DNA of 64,000 bases from Burkholderiales bacterium (GTDB lineage Bacteria > Pseudomonadota > Gammaproteobacteria > Burkholderiales > Burkholderiaceae_F): the NCBI GenBank assembly GCA_020248865.1, contig JADCGS010000022.1:49592-113591 (forward strand). Reading direction: 5' to 3'. How positions within the stretch are numbered: the stretch's first letter is position 1; the number at the start of each line of letters is the position of its first letter. The notes under the pieces are model-generated. The model was not told the origin of the DNA, made no database searches, and saw only the letters and a list, made by a program, of their open reading frames with translations. Positions 27,447 to 36,441 of the stretch are shown here, piece after piece. The position numbers were made by a program, and so were the translations under genes.

Positions 27447-27476
27447 TTTACAACCGTGAAAACCCTGAGCTATCTT
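27447..27476 (+). promoter_or_regulatory. Sigma-70-like promoter of putative small RNA
   Basis: TTTACA (27447-27452) matches the -35 consensus at 5 of 6 positions. After an 18-base spacer comes TATCTT (27471-27476), matching the -10 consensus at 4 of 6. The surrounding A/T-rich patch (CAAAAAAGACG) stands out in this GC-rich region. Transcription would start near 27483 and run into the terminator at 27557-27584, with no gene between. Confidence 0.5.
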
Positions 27477-27482
27477 CACGAC

Positions 27483-27584
27483 ACTTCGGCGGGGTGTCCT
27501 GCACGCCGATCCAGGTTGGGAGGAGGAGAGGCAGTCCGTCTGCCCTGCTCATGCAAGGCGCGGTTAACCCCGCGCCTTTTTTTT
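27483..27584 (+). ncRNA. Putative small regulatory RNA
   Basis: About 100 bases lying between a promoter-like sequence and a strong intrinsic terminator, with no plausible coding frame. It can form a hairpin near its 5' end (GACAC / GTGTC around TTCGGCGGG), a second one (GGCAG-TCCGT-CTGCC), then the terminator stem. A purine-rich single-stranded stretch (GGGAGGAGGAGAGG) between stems could pair with ribosome-binding-site-like or CU-rich targets. It is oriented away from the TerC riboswitch and toward the end of nrdJ. I do not recognise a named family. Confidence 0.5.
27557..27584 (+). terminator. Intrinsic terminator
   Basis: GGCGCGG (27557-27563), loop TTAACC, CCGCGCC (27570-27576), then eight T residues (27577-27584). 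This is the clearest rho-independent terminator in the window. On the plus strand no protein gene ends just before it, which supports a small RNA upstream. Confidence 0.85.
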
Positions 27585-27715
27585 CGCCGGGCTCCTTGCC
27601 GACGTGACGCTGCGCCCGGACCTGCGGGAAAGCGCGGCGGCAAGGTGCAGCACGATGTGAAGTGCGCGGCGCGGTCAGGCGCGCTGCGGCCGCAGCAGCG
27701 CCCGCGCCGGCAACC

Positions 27716-30589
27716 TCAGGAACACTGCCCGGTGTACCCGCAGGCCGTGCAGAACTCGCAGCCGTCGCGCTTGATCACCGCCGCGGCGTGACAGCTCGGG
27801 CAGACCTTGCCCTTGACCGGCGCCGTCTCGTTCTCGATCACCTTGACGGCGTCGGGCAGCGCCAGGATGCCGGCGCTCTGGATCGCGCGGCCCTCGTCGT
27901 CGAGGATGCCCAGCACCTTGTAGCGGTGCAGCAGCAGCGTGGCGATGTAGGCAATGGTGCTCGCGTACATCGCGCTGCGCTCCTCGCCCGGCACCGGCGC
28001 CCAGAACTCGCCGTTCTGCTCGCCGAAGTTGAGCAGCTTGCGCAGCTTCAGGCCGATCCAGTTGGCATCGACCACGCGCATGTCGAGCGAGATCAGCTTG
28101 CACAGGCCATCGAGCGCCTTGGGGTACTCGCCGGCGAGCCAGATCGAGTACGGGCGGCGGCTGCCGTCGGGCAGCTGCAGCTCCTTGACGCCGAGCACGA
28201 AGTCGTCGCCGGTGTTGTGGTTCTCGATGTCCACCGTCCAGCTCATCGTGCCCAGCGGCCCGGCCTTCGGCTCCTTCTTGCTGAACAGCGCCTCCAGCAT
28301 GGGCGTTGGCCGCGCCGCCAGGTCCCGGAAGGCGCCCAGCTGGTCGCAGCGCCACTGCACGATGTTGGCGAAGGCGGCCACCACGCCGTTCTGCCACACC
28401 GGCTCGCCGGAGGGTGGCATCGCCAGCATGAAGCCCTGCTCGTCGCGCGCCCGGGCCAGGGCATCGAGCTTCATCTTCAGCCACGCGCGGTCCTCGCTGC
28501 GCATGTCCATCGACAGCGTCTTGGCGATCGCGCCCAGGCCGCGCGGCTGCTCGGCGCCGTTGACCCAGACCTCGAAAGGCACGGCCTGCGTGCCTTCGCC
28601 CTGGGCCTGCTCCAGTTGGCCGATGAAAATGGCGAACGCTTCCTTGCGCTCGGGGATCTCGACCATGTAGGTCCAGGCGAGGTTGCCCTCGGCCAGGTCG
28701 GGCCGGCCGGGCCACTTGAGGCTGGCCAGCGCGGGCCGCGGCGTCGAGTCGAGCCGCACGCGGCGATCGGGGTCGTCCTGCAGGTCCTGCGGCGCGCTCG
28801 CGGTGGCCGGCGTGTCCTTCCTGACCTCGAGCACCGAGCCGATCACGTTGTTGGGCCGGTAGGTGGTGATGCCCTTGAGCCCGGCCTTCCAGGCCTCGAG
28901 GTAGAGCTGGCGGAAGTCGGCGAACGGGTAATCCTCGGGCACGTTGACGGTCTTGCTGACTGCCGCATCGATGTACGGCTGCACGGCGGCGATCATCTTC
29001 ATGTGATCGAGCGCGCTCATCTCGAGCGCGTGGACGAAGCCTTGCGGCAGCTGCGCGACGTCGCCGCCCATGCGCCGATACAGCCGGTAGGCGTAGTCCT
29101 CCACCGCGTACTCGGCGCGGCTGCCGTCCGGCATTCGTTTCTTGCGGATGTAGGTCCAGGAGAACGTCGGCTCGATGCCGCCCGAGGCATTGCCCGCAAA
29201 GGCCAGCGAGATGGTGCCGGTGGGCGCGATCGACAGCAGGTGCGAGTTGCGGATGCCGCTGACGCGCATGCGCGCCTTCAGTTCCTCCGGCAGGCGCGCC
29301 GCGCAGTGCGGCTCGGCCAGATACTGCTCGGCATCGAACAGCGGGAAGCGGCCTTTCTCCTCGGCCAGATCGACCGACGCCTCGTAGGCGGCGTCGCGCA
29401 TGGCCGCGGCGATCCGGGCCGCCAGCCCGCGCCCCGGCTCGCTGTCGTAGCGCAGGTTGAGCAGGGTGAGCGTGTTGCCCAGTCCGGTAAAGCCCAGGCC
29501 GACGCGGCGCTTGTTCATGGCCTCGCGCTGCTGCTCCGGCAGCGGCCACAGCGTGGCATCCAGCACGTTGTCGAGCGCGCGGATCGCCACCTTGACCACG
29601 CTGCGGAAGCGGGTGAAGTCGAAGCTCGCGCCCTTCCCGAACGGATCGACCACGAAGCGCGTGAGGTTCACCGAGCCGAGGCAGCAGCAGCCGTAGGGCG
29701 GCAGCGGCTGCTCGCCGCAGGGATTGGTGGCCGCAATCGTCTCGCAGTACGACAGGTTGTTGTCGCCGTTGACGCGGTCGATGAAGATCACGCCGGGCTC
29801 GGCGTGGCTGTAGGTCGACTGCATGATCTGGTCGAACAGCGCGCGCGCGCTCGCCTTGCGATACACCCAGCTGCCGTCGGCACGCGGATAGGCGCCGTCC
29901 TTGTCGAACGGCTCGGCGGCGTGCCACAGCTCGATCGGGCCGTCCTGCTCGACCGCGCGCATGAAGGCGTCGGTCACCGCCACGCTCATGTTGAAGTTCG
30001 ACAGCGAGCCGTCGCGCTTGGCGTGGATGAAGTCCTCCACGTCCGGGTGGTCGCAGCGGATCATGCCCATCTGCGCGCCGCGCCGGCTGCCGGCGCTCTC
30101 CAGCGTCTCGCAGCTCTTGTCGAACACGCGCATGTAGCTGAGCGGCCCGCTGGCACGCGAGTGTGTGCCGCGCACCAGGGCGCCCTTGGGCCGGATATTG
30201 GAGAAGTCGTAGCCCACGCCGCCGCCGCGGCGCATGGTCTCGGCGGCCTGGTTCAGAGCGAGATAGATGGACGGCACGCCATCGGCGCCGGCGCCGCTGA
30301 TGGCGTCGCCCACCGGTTGCACGAAGCAGTTGATCAGCGTGGCGGCGATCTCGGTGCCGGCGGCCGAGTTGACGCGCCCGCCGGGAATGAAGCCGTCGGT
30401 CATCGCCTCGTGGAACCGCTGCTCCCATTCGGCGCGGCGGTCGGGCGCCTCGACGGCGGCCAGGCCGCGCGCCACGCGGCGGCGCACCTCGTCGACGGTC
30501 TTCTCGTCCCCCTTGGCGTACTTCTCCAGAAGCACGTCGATGGAAATGGGCTGCTCATCGAGCAGCAGTTGCGCCGGGTCGAGTTTCAT
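27716..30589 (-). CDS. nrdJ: Adenosylcobalamin-dependent ribonucleotide reductase (class II)
   Basis: A 957-residue class II ribonucleotide reductase that makes deoxyribonucleotides using a B12-generated radical, so it works with or without oxygen. The barrel contains NPCGEQPLPPYGCCCLGS and downstream EPTFSWTYIRKKRMP. The C-terminus is a zinc-ribbon-like tail, CPSCHAAAVIKRDGCEFCTACGYTG, which bears the redox cysteines. I chose ATG 30589 (MKLDPAQLLLDEQPIS). No cobalamin riboswitch was recognised upstream. The 1076-codon open frame on the opposite strand is a shadow. Confidence 0.94.
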   Translation of the reverse strand: MKLDPAQLLLDEQPISIDVLLEKYAKGDEKTVDEVRRRVARGLAAVEAPDRRAEWEQRFHEAMTDGFIPGGRVNSAAGTEIAATLINCFVQPVGDAISGAGADGVPSIYLALNQAAETMRRGGGVGYDFSNIRPKGALVRGTHSRASGPLSYMRVFDKSCETLESAGSRRGAQMGMIRCDHPDVEDFIHAKRDGSLSNFNMSVAVTDAFMRAVEQDGPIELWHAAEPFDKDGAYPRADGSWVYRKASARALFDQIMQSTYSHAEPGVIFIDRVNGDNNLSYCETIAATNPCGEQPLPPYGCCCLGSVNLTRFVVDPFGKGASFDFTRFRSVVKVAIRALDNVLDATLWPLPEQQREAMNKRRVGLGFTGLGNTLTLLNLRYDSEPGRGLAARIAAAMRDAAYEASVDLAEEKGRFPLFDAEQYLAEPHCAARLPEELKARMRVSGIRNSHLLSIAPTGTISLAFAGNASGGIEPTFSWTYIRKKRMPDGSRAEYAVEDYAYRLYRRMGGDVAQLPQGFVHALEMSALDHMKMIAAVQPYIDAAVSKTVNVPEDYPFADFRQLYLEAWKAGLKGITTYRPNNVIGSVLEVRKDTPATASAPQDLQDDPDRRVRLDSTPRPALASLKWPGRPDLAEGNLAWTYMVEIPERKEAFAIFIGQLEQAQGEGTQAVPFEVWVNGAEQPRGLGAIAKTLSMDMRSEDRAWLKMKLDALARARDEQGFMLAMPPSGEPVWQNGVVAAFANIVQWRCDQLGAFRDLAARPTPMLEALFSKKEPKAGPLGTMSWTVDIENHNTGDDFVLGVKELQLPDGSRRPYSIWLAGEYPKALDGLCKLISLDMRVVDANWIGLKLRKLLNFGEQNGEFWAPVPGEERSAMYASTIAYIATLLLHRYKVLGILDDEGRAIQSAGILALPDAVKVIENETAPVKGKVCPSCHAAAVIKRDGCEFCTACGYTGQCS

Positions 30590-30858
30590 CGTGGACTGCC
30601 TGAGAGATGCGCGGCGCGGCAAGGGCGCCGGGGACTGCGTTCTTGTGGGCGGCGGGTCGGGAAAGATGCCGGCGCTGCACGGTGGGATCGATCACCGCTG
30701 CGGGCCGCCAGCGTGAGCTGCCGCCGCTCGACTGAGACTTTACACCCCCGGCCTTGCCCGGCGATTGCCGGGGCAAGCGGCGCGCCGGCGCACCGCGCGG
30801 GGCTGTCTGCGAGCCGGCGACCGGTCGGCCGCGCAACGGTCGGGACCGCGCTACCGCT

Positions 30859-31782
30859 TCAGTTCGTCGCGCGGCAGACGATCAGACGGTAGGTCTTGTA
30901 GCGCCCGAAGACCTCGGGGCCGCGATGGCCGGACAGGTACTTGAAACGGACCTTCTCCAGCTTGGAGGCCAGTGCCAGCCGCAGCAACCGGTGCAGCCAG
31001 GGGCGGCGCACGCGCAGGTAGCCGTTCAGCGTGGCCAGCGCCGGCGCCAGCCGGCCCTGCAGCACTTCTTCCAGCAGGGCGAGGTTGGGCAGGATCTGCG
31101 GCGTGATGTCGCGCTCGTGTTCGACGGTCAGTCCGGCGCGCTGCGCGGTGGCCGGGAAATCGCGCCACCAGTGGCCGCCGCCGAAGGCGCCGTCGCCCGG
31201 GCCGCCGTCGCCCTGCGCGTCGGTGCGGAAGAACTCGCAGATCACCACCCGTCCGCCGGGCGCCAGCAGTTGCGCGGCCTGCTGCAGGCCGCGCTCCATC
31301 GGCACGTACTGGAAGCTCTCGGAAAACAGCAGGACGTCGAAGCGGCCAAGCTCAGGCGTGGCCTCCTCGAAGCGCAGCGTGTGCACCGGCGCGGCGGCGC
31401 AGCCGTGGCGCTGCAGACGGCGCCGCACGTCGGCGTTGAGCGAGGCCGATGGGCTCAGCCCCTCGGCGTCGTGGCCGGCCTGCAGCAGCTGCACCAGCAG
31501 CGTGCCGGTGCCGCAGCCGATGTCGAGCACGCGCTGCGGCGTGGCGCCGATCGCCTGCAGCAGCTGGTCGTTGTAGAGCTGCTGCGCGTGCGCGAGATTG
31601 CCGAGGCCGACCTCGAGCCCCGGGGGCCACAGGCCATAGTGCAGGTCGTCGACCGCGAGCAGCTGGCGCGCCAGCACGAGGCCCAGCTCGCGCGAGTCGC
31701 GCACCGGGGGCAGCGCGGTGTCGAAGGCGCCCGGCTGCGCCGTCGCAGCCTGCGGATCGATCAGGTTTTCACGAGTGTTCAT
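30859..31782 (-). CDS. Class I SAM-dependent methyltransferase
   Basis: A 307-residue methyltransferase. Motif I is VLDIGCGTGTLLVQLL (near residues 84-99), followed by the acidic region and FDVLLFSESFQYVPMERGLQQAAQLLAPGGRVVICEFF, the motif III/IV part of the Rossmann fold. The C-terminal helical lid (LASKLEKVRFKYLSGHRGP) resembles small-molecule or sterol/quinone-type methyltransferases. Substrate unknown. It is transcribed divergently from the CysB-type regulator with 71 bases between, so it may be one of that regulator's targets. Confidence 0.85.
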   Translation of the reverse strand: MNTRENLIDPQAATAQPGAFDTALPPVRDSRELGLVLARQLLAVDDLHYGLWPPGLEVGLGNLAHAQQLYNDQLLQAIGATPQRVLDIGCGTGTLLVQLLQAGHDAEGLSPSASLNADVRRRLQRHGCAAAPVHTLRFEEATPELGRFDVLLFSESFQYVPMERGLQQAAQLLAPGGRVVICEFFRTDAQGDGGPGDGAFGGGHWWRDFPATAQRAGLTVEHERDITPQILPNLALLEEVLQGRLAPALATLNGYLRVRRPWLHRLLRLALASKLEKVRFKYLSGHRGPEVFGRYKTYRLIVCRATN

Positions 31783-31853
31783 GAGGAGCAGCGTGCAGCA
31801 TCTGACCGCTGGGTCGATATACTGATTTTCCCTCGCCGCGTCGGTGTCGCCGC

Positions 31854-32780
31854 ATGAACCTGCAACAGTTCCGCTTTCTGCGCGAAGCTGCGCGGCAGAA
31901 GTTCAACATCACCGCGGCAGCGCGGGCGCTGCACACCTCGCAGCCCGGGGTGTCCAAGGCGATCATCGAGCTGGAGGACGAACTCGGCGTGTCGATCTTC
32001 GCACGCGCCGGCAAGCGCATCCTTGGACTTACCCCGCCGGGCCAGCAGGTGCTGCTGGCGGCCGAACGGATCATGCAGGAGGTCGACAACCTCAAGAAGT
32101 TGTCGCGCGACTACGCGGGCGCGCCCTCCGGAACCCTGCGCGTGGCCACCACCCATACGCAGGCGCGTTACCTGTTGCCGCCGGTGGTGCGGCAGTTCGC
32201 GCAGAAGTACCCGCAGGTGCGGCTGAAGCTGCTGCAGGCCGATCCGCCGCAGATCGCGCACATGCTCAACACCGGCCAGGCCGACGTCGGGGTCGCCACC
32301 GAGTCGCTGGCCGATGCCGCCGGGCTGCGCTCGATCGCCGTGTACGAGTGGCAGCACGCGGCGATCGTGCCGCCGCAGCACCCGCTCGCCCGCTTCCAGC
32401 TCACGCCGGGCAAGCTCGGCCTGAAGGACCTGGCGCGCAACCCGATCGTCACCTACGAGGCGCACTTCGCCGGCCGCGGCAAGATCGACGCCGCCTTTGC
32501 CGCCGTCGCCATCGAGCCCAGCATCGTGCTCGAGGCCATCGACGCCGACGTCATCAAGACCTATGTGCAACTGGGCATGGGCGTCGGCATCATCGCCGCG
32601 GTTGCCGTGGACCCGGCGCGCGACCAGCTCGTCATGCTGCCCTGCGGGCATCTGTTCGGCACCAACACCACGCGCCTGGCGGTCAAGCACGGCGCCTACC
32701 TGCGCGGGTTCGTCTACAGCTTCATCGAGCTGCTGGCGCCGGGCTGGGACAAACGCCGGCTCGAAGAGGCATTTGCCTGA
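31854..32780 (+). CDS. LysR-type regulator, CysB/Cbl-like
   Basis: A 308-residue LysR-family regulator. The N-terminal winged helix (MNLQQFRFLREAARQKFNITAAARALHTSQPGVSKAIIELEDELG) is very close to CysB/Cbl, which control sulfate and sulfonate assimilation with acetylserine or APS as ligand. The effector domain includes TTHTQARYLLP and VKHGAYLRGFVY, also CysB hallmarks. A TATACT -10-like box lies at 31818-31823, 31 bases before the start. No sulfate-assimilation genes are in this window, so its regulon is elsewhere or includes the divergent methyltransferase. Confidence 0.9.
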   Translation: MNLQQFRFLREAARQKFNITAAARALHTSQPGVSKAIIELEDELGVSIFARAGKRILGLTPPGQQVLLAAERIMQEVDNLKKLSRDYAGAPSGTLRVATTHTQARYLLPPVVRQFAQKYPQVRLKLLQADPPQIAHMLNTGQADVGVATESLADAAGLRSIAVYEWQHAAIVPPQHPLARFQLTPGKLGLKDLARNPIVTYEAHFAGRGKIDAAFAAVAIEPSIVLEAIDADVIKTYVQLGMGVGIIAAVAVDPARDQLVMLPCGHLFGTNTTRLAVKHGAYLRGFVYSFIELLAPGWDKRRLEEAFA

Positions 32781-32889
32781 TTGGCAGCACGGCCCGTCGG
32801 CGCAGGCGCCGGCCCGGCGGTGAGGCGCCGCGATCGGCTCTAGACTTGGCCGTCCGTGTGCGCGGTGCCCGCGCCGCCAAGGAGGCCCC

Positions 32890-33543
32890 ATGAACAAGCC
32901 CGCTGACCTGCCTGCCGCAGCCGCTGCTGCCGTGCCTGCTCCGGTGCCGATCCACGGCCTGCACCACTTCGCCTACCGCTGCCGCGACGCGGAAGAAACG
33001 CGGCACTTCTACGAGGACATCCTCGGCCTGCCGCTGTGGCACATCATCCAGAGCGACCACGTGCCCTCCACCGGCGAGTACTGCCCGTACACGCACATCT
33101 TCTTCCGCATGACCGACGGCTCCTGCGTGGCCTTTTTCGACCTGGGCGACGACCTGGCCTGCGAGCCTTCGCCCAACACGCCGGCCTGGGTCAACCACCT
33201 GGCGCTGCGCGTGGACAGCGTGGCCGAACTGGAGCAGATCAAGGCACGGCTGCAGCACCATGGGGTCGAGGTGATCGGCGTGACCGACCACCACATCTTC
33301 CAGTCGATCTACTTCTTCGACCCCAACGGCATCCGCCTGGAGTTGTCGGCGCAACTCGCCTCGCAGATGCAGATGCTGCACGAGAGCCGCAGTGCGCACG
33401 CGCGGCTGGCCGAATGGAGCCGTCGCAAGGCCGAGTGGCGGGCGCAGCGTGCCGCCGGCTCTGGATCCGCGGTGCTCAAGCCGCAGCAGAACGATCGGCC
33501 GGAAGTCGTGGCGCGGCCGAGTGGCGCGAGCGCCGGCCGGTGA
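32890..33543 (+). CDS. VOC-family (glyoxalase/ring-cleavage dioxygenase-like) protein
   Basis: A 217-residue metal-dependent VOC protein. The vicinal-oxygen-chelate fold supplies likely metal ligands H26 (HHFAYRCRD), H103 (VNHLALRV) and E151 (GIRLELS). After residue 160 comes a basic, probably disordered extension. An AAGGAGG site precedes the ATG. Position at the head of a cluster with an FAD hydroxylase and DUF2783 suggests aromatic or heteroaromatic ring catabolism, but the sequence alone does not separate a ring-cleavage dioxygenase from a glyoxalase. Confidence 0.85.
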   Translation: MNKPADLPAAAAAAVPAPVPIHGLHHFAYRCRDAEETRHFYEDILGLPLWHIIQSDHVPSTGEYCPYTHIFFRMTDGSCVAFFDLGDDLACEPSPNTPAWVNHLALRVDSVAELEQIKARLQHHGVEVIGVTDHHIFQSIYFFDPNGIRLELSAQLASQMQMLHESRSAHARLAEWSRRKAEWRAQRAAGSGSAVLKPQQNDRPEVVARPSGASAGR

Positions 33544-33583
33544 CCGGCTGCTGCCCCGATCCCCGCTCTGCGGGCCGCTGTCC

Positions 33584-34582
33584 TTGAAGATCTCCGTCAT
33601 CGGCGCCGGCGGCGTGGGCGCCACCCTCGGCGGGCGGCTGGCGCGGGCCGGCCAGCGCGTGAGCCTGGTGGCGCGCGGCGCCCACCTGCAGGCGCTGCAG
33701 GCCGGCGGCCTGCGGCTGGTCGATGCCGTCGACGGCCGCGACGACCGGCTGCCCTTGCCGGCGTATCCGGACCCGGCAGCGCTGGCCGCTGCCGAAGGGC
33801 CGCAGGACCTGGTGGTGATCGGTCTGAAGGCGCACTCGATCCCGGCCATGCTGCCGCAGCTGGCGCCGCTGCTGGCGCCGTCCACCGTGGTGCTGCCGGC
33901 GATCAACGGGCTGCCGTGGTGGTACTTCCACCGCGCCGGCGGCCCGCTGGACGGAACGGCGGTGCGCTCGCTCGATCCGGAAGGCCGCATGCTGGCCGAC
34001 CTCGACGGTCGCCATGTGCTGGGCTGCGTCGTTCACGTTGCCGCCGAGGTGCGGGGGCCGGGCGAGGTCCACCACACCGGCGGCCGGCGCCTGATCGTCG
34101 GCGAGCCCGACCGCAGCGACAGCACGCGCCTGCAGGCCGTGCGTGCCGCGCTCGCGCAGGCCGGCTTCGACGCGGTGGCCTCGCGCGACATCCGCTTCGA
34201 CGTCTGGTGGAAGCTGATCGGCAACCTGTCGTTCAACCCGGTCGCTGCGCTGACCGGTTACCTGATGGACGCCATCATCCGCGACACTGGCGCGCTCGAT
34301 GTGATCCGCGCCGTGATGCGCGAGGGCATGGCCGTGTGCGCGCACTACGGCTATCCGATGCCGATGACGCCCGACGAGCGCATCGACGTCGCCCGCCAGC
34401 TCGGCGCAGCCAAGATCTCCATGCTGCAGGACATCGAGCAGCGGCGGCGGCTGGAGCTCGACGCGATTGTCGGCAGCGTGATCGAGCTGGCGCAGCGCGC
34501 CGGCCTCGAGGTGCCGGCCACGCGCATGATCTACGCGCTCACGACGGCGCGCGCCCGCGCGCTCGGTATCGAGGGCCACTGA
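33584..34582 (+). CDS. 2-dehydropantoate 2-reductase family oxidoreductase
   Basis: About 332 residues, of the ketopantoate reductase (PanE/ApbA) family, which reduces 2-oxo acids with NADPH. The Rossmann motif IGAGGVGATLGGRLARAG is at residues 6-23. The catalytic lysine lies in FDVWWKLIGNLSFNPVAALTG, and the C-terminal helical domain contains MTPDERIDVARQLGAAKISMLQDIE. No ATG fits, so the TTG at 33584 (reading MKISVIGAGG) is the best start. Being inside a catabolic cluster, it may reduce a pathway intermediate instead of ketopantoate; hence no gene symbol. Confidence 0.85.
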   Translation: MKISVIGAGGVGATLGGRLARAGQRVSLVARGAHLQALQAGGLRLVDAVDGRDDRLPLPAYPDPAALAAAEGPQDLVVIGLKAHSIPAMLPQLAPLLAPSTVVLPAINGLPWWYFHRAGGPLDGTAVRSLDPEGRMLADLDGRHVLGCVVHVAAEVRGPGEVHHTGGRRLIVGEPDRSDSTRLQAVRAALAQAGFDAVASRDIRFDVWWKLIGNLSFNPVAALTGYLMDAIIRDTGALDVIRAVMREGMAVCAHYGYPMPMTPDERIDVARQLGAAKISMLQDIEQRRRLELDAIVGSVIELAQRAGLEVPATRMIYALTTARARALGIEGH

Positions 34583-34608
34583 GCGGGTGAGCGGACGCTG
34601 GAGCGCGC

Positions 34609-36336
34609 ATGCCCGATGATCCCAAGATCGTGGCGCCGACCCGGCTCCTCGGCGCGGTCGGCGGCGGGCACTACGAGCTGCCGGTCTACCCCTTCGTCGA
34701 GCCGGCCGAGCTCAAGGGCGAGCTGGGCCGTCACCCCGTGGTCATCATCGGCGCCGGGCTGACCGGGCTCACCCTCGCCTGCGACCTGTCGCTGCGCGGC
34801 ATCCCGGCCGTGGTGCTCGACGAAGACAACACCGTGGGCGTGCGCGGCGCCGCCAGCCGCGGCATCTGCTACGCGCAGAAGAGCCTGGAGCTGTTCGCCC
34901 GGCTGGGCATCTACGAGCGGATGGCCGCCAAGGGCGTGCAGTGGTCGGTCGGCCGCACCTTCGCGGGCGACGCCGAGGTCTACTCGTTCGACCTGAAGAC
35001 GCTAGCCACCCATGACGCGTCGCGCCAGCCGCCCTTCATCAACCTGCAGCAGTTCTACGTCGAGTGGTTCCTGGTCGACCGGATCTACGAGCTGGGTGTG
35101 GTGGACTTGCGCTGGCGCAACCGGGTCGAGGGGCTGGTGCCGCATGCGGACCATGTCGAGGTGCAGGTCGAAACCCCGGTCGGCCGCTACGCGCTGGAGA
35201 CCGCGTTCGTGGTGGACTGCAGCGGCGGCCACAGCCCTCTGCCGCAGGCGCTCGGCGTGGGCGTGCAGTCGGCGCGCGTGCCCGACCGCTGGTGCATCAG
35301 CGACGTGCGCTTCGCGGCACCGCCGCCGGTGGAGCGCTGGACCTGGGTCGAGGCACCCTTCAACGAAGGCCGCGCGGTCTGGCAGCACCTGATGGCCGAC
35401 GGCGTCTGGCGCCTGGACTACCAGATGGCGCCCGACGCCGACCTCGACCGCGTGAGCAGTCCGCAGGTGGTGGACGAGCGGCTGCGCCGGCAGTTCGGCG
35501 CTGAAGTCCAGTACGAACTGGTGTGGGTTGGGCCGTACGCCTACCGCAGCCAGTGCCTGGAGCGTTTCCGCGCCGGGCGGGTGCTGTTTGCCGGCGATGC
35601 CGCGCACGTGATGAGCCCGTTCGGCGCGCGCGGCGGCAACTCGGGCATCCAGGATGCCGAGAACCTCGCGTGGAAGCTTGCGCTGGTCCTGCAGGGCAGC
35701 GCGCCCGAGGCGCTGCTCGACAGCTATGACGCCGAGCGCCGTCCGGCCGCGCGGCACAACATCCGCACCACCGAGCGCACCACGCGCTTCCTGTCGCCAG
35801 CCAGCGCGGCCGAGCGGTTGTTCCGCGACGCGGTGCTCGCCCTGGCGCGCGCCTACCCGTTTGCGCGCGCGTTGGTCAACACCGGACGGCTGTCGACGCC
35901 CATGGCCTACGAAGCCTCGCCGCTGGCCTGCAGCGCAGCGCCGTGCCGCCCCGTGCAGAACGTGGCACTGCGTTTGCCCGACGGGCGCACGGGCGATCTG
36001 GTGAGCCTGCTGCAGCAGGTCGACGGCAGTCTGGTCGCCATCGTGGCGGGGCCGCTCGATGCCGTGCTCGCCGCCCGGCTGGCGGCGGCGCTGCCCGAGC
36101 GCTATCCGGTGCGTTGCTTCTACCTCGACTCCGATGGGCTGGCGGCGCACGATCTGCCCGCCCTCGTCGACGCCGGCGGCCGGCTGGCGCGCCAGCTGGG
36201 CCTGGATGTCGCTGCCGCCACGCCGGCGCTCGCGCTGCTGCGCCCGGACCTGCATTGCGCCGGCGTGCTTCGATCACCCGACTGGCCGGCCATCGAGCGC
36301 GCCGTGCGCCGCGTGCTGGGGCTGGGCGAGGACTGA
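34609..36336 (+). CDS. FAD-dependent aromatic monooxygenase
   Basis: A 575-residue class A flavoprotein hydroxylase of the PheA/TfdB/MhpA superfamily. The dinucleotide motif VVIIGAGLTGLTLACDLSLRG is at about 44-64, followed by the acidic residue VVLDED. The second FAD motif is GDAAHVMSPFGARGGNSGIQDAENLAWKLA. The C-terminal ~150 residues form the thioredoxin-like domain that is typical of phenol-type hydroxylases. It would insert one oxygen into an aromatic substrate using NAD(P)H. It lies 26 bases after the PanE-like gene and upstream of a DUF2783 gene, a partner often seen beside such hydroxylases. Confidence 0.88.
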   Translation: MPDDPKIVAPTRLLGAVGGGHYELPVYPFVEPAELKGELGRHPVVIIGAGLTGLTLACDLSLRGIPAVVLDEDNTVGVRGAASRGICYAQKSLELFARLGIYERMAAKGVQWSVGRTFAGDAEVYSFDLKTLATHDASRQPPFINLQQFYVEWFLVDRIYELGVVDLRWRNRVEGLVPHADHVEVQVETPVGRYALETAFVVDCSGGHSPLPQALGVGVQSARVPDRWCISDVRFAAPPPVERWTWVEAPFNEGRAVWQHLMADGVWRLDYQMAPDADLDRVSSPQVVDERLRRQFGAEVQYELVWVGPYAYRSQCLERFRAGRVLFAGDAAHVMSPFGARGGNSGIQDAENLAWKLALVLQGSAPEALLDSYDAERRPAARHNIRTTERTTRFLSPASAAERLFRDAVLALARAYPFARALVNTGRLSTPMAYEASPLACSAAPCRPVQNVALRLPDGRTGDLVSLLQQVDGSLVAIVAGPLDAVLAARLAAALPERYPVRCFYLDSDGLAAHDLPALVDAGGRLARQLGLDVAAATPALALLRPDLHCAGVLRSPDWPAIERAVRRVLGLGED

Positions 36337-36362
36337 TCGCGCGATCCGCAGCCACCGCTTGA

Positions 36363-36434
36363 ACCGATGAAGCCGATGGAACGGATACAACCGAAACAAC
36401 CGATAGAGCCGTTAGAACCGATAGAGCCGATCAA
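36363..36434 (+). repeat. 9-bp degenerate tandem repeat (about 8 units)
   Basis: Eight contiguous 9-base units of the form RCCGATRRA (for example ACCGATGAA, GCCGATGGA, ACCGATAGA, GCCGATCAA) fill the spacer between the monooxygenase and the DUF2783 gene. It is less GC-rich than its surroundings. If translated from the upstream ATG at 36367 it would encode an IEP/LEP tripeptide repeat fused to DUF2783. Confidence 0.8.
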
Positions 36435-36441
36435 AGCCCCA

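Noticed and set aside
30590..30858. Cobalamin riboswitch before the B12-dependent nrdJ
   Set aside because: I looked for the B12-box and its GCCACTG core on the minus strand and did not find it; only GC-rich sequence without the expected helices.
27662..30892. 1076-codon open frame opposite nrdJ, and a second one in the minus-strand alternative frame
   Set aside because: Both have shadow composition and no motifs; the nrdJ frame has clear catalytic signatures and a proper start.
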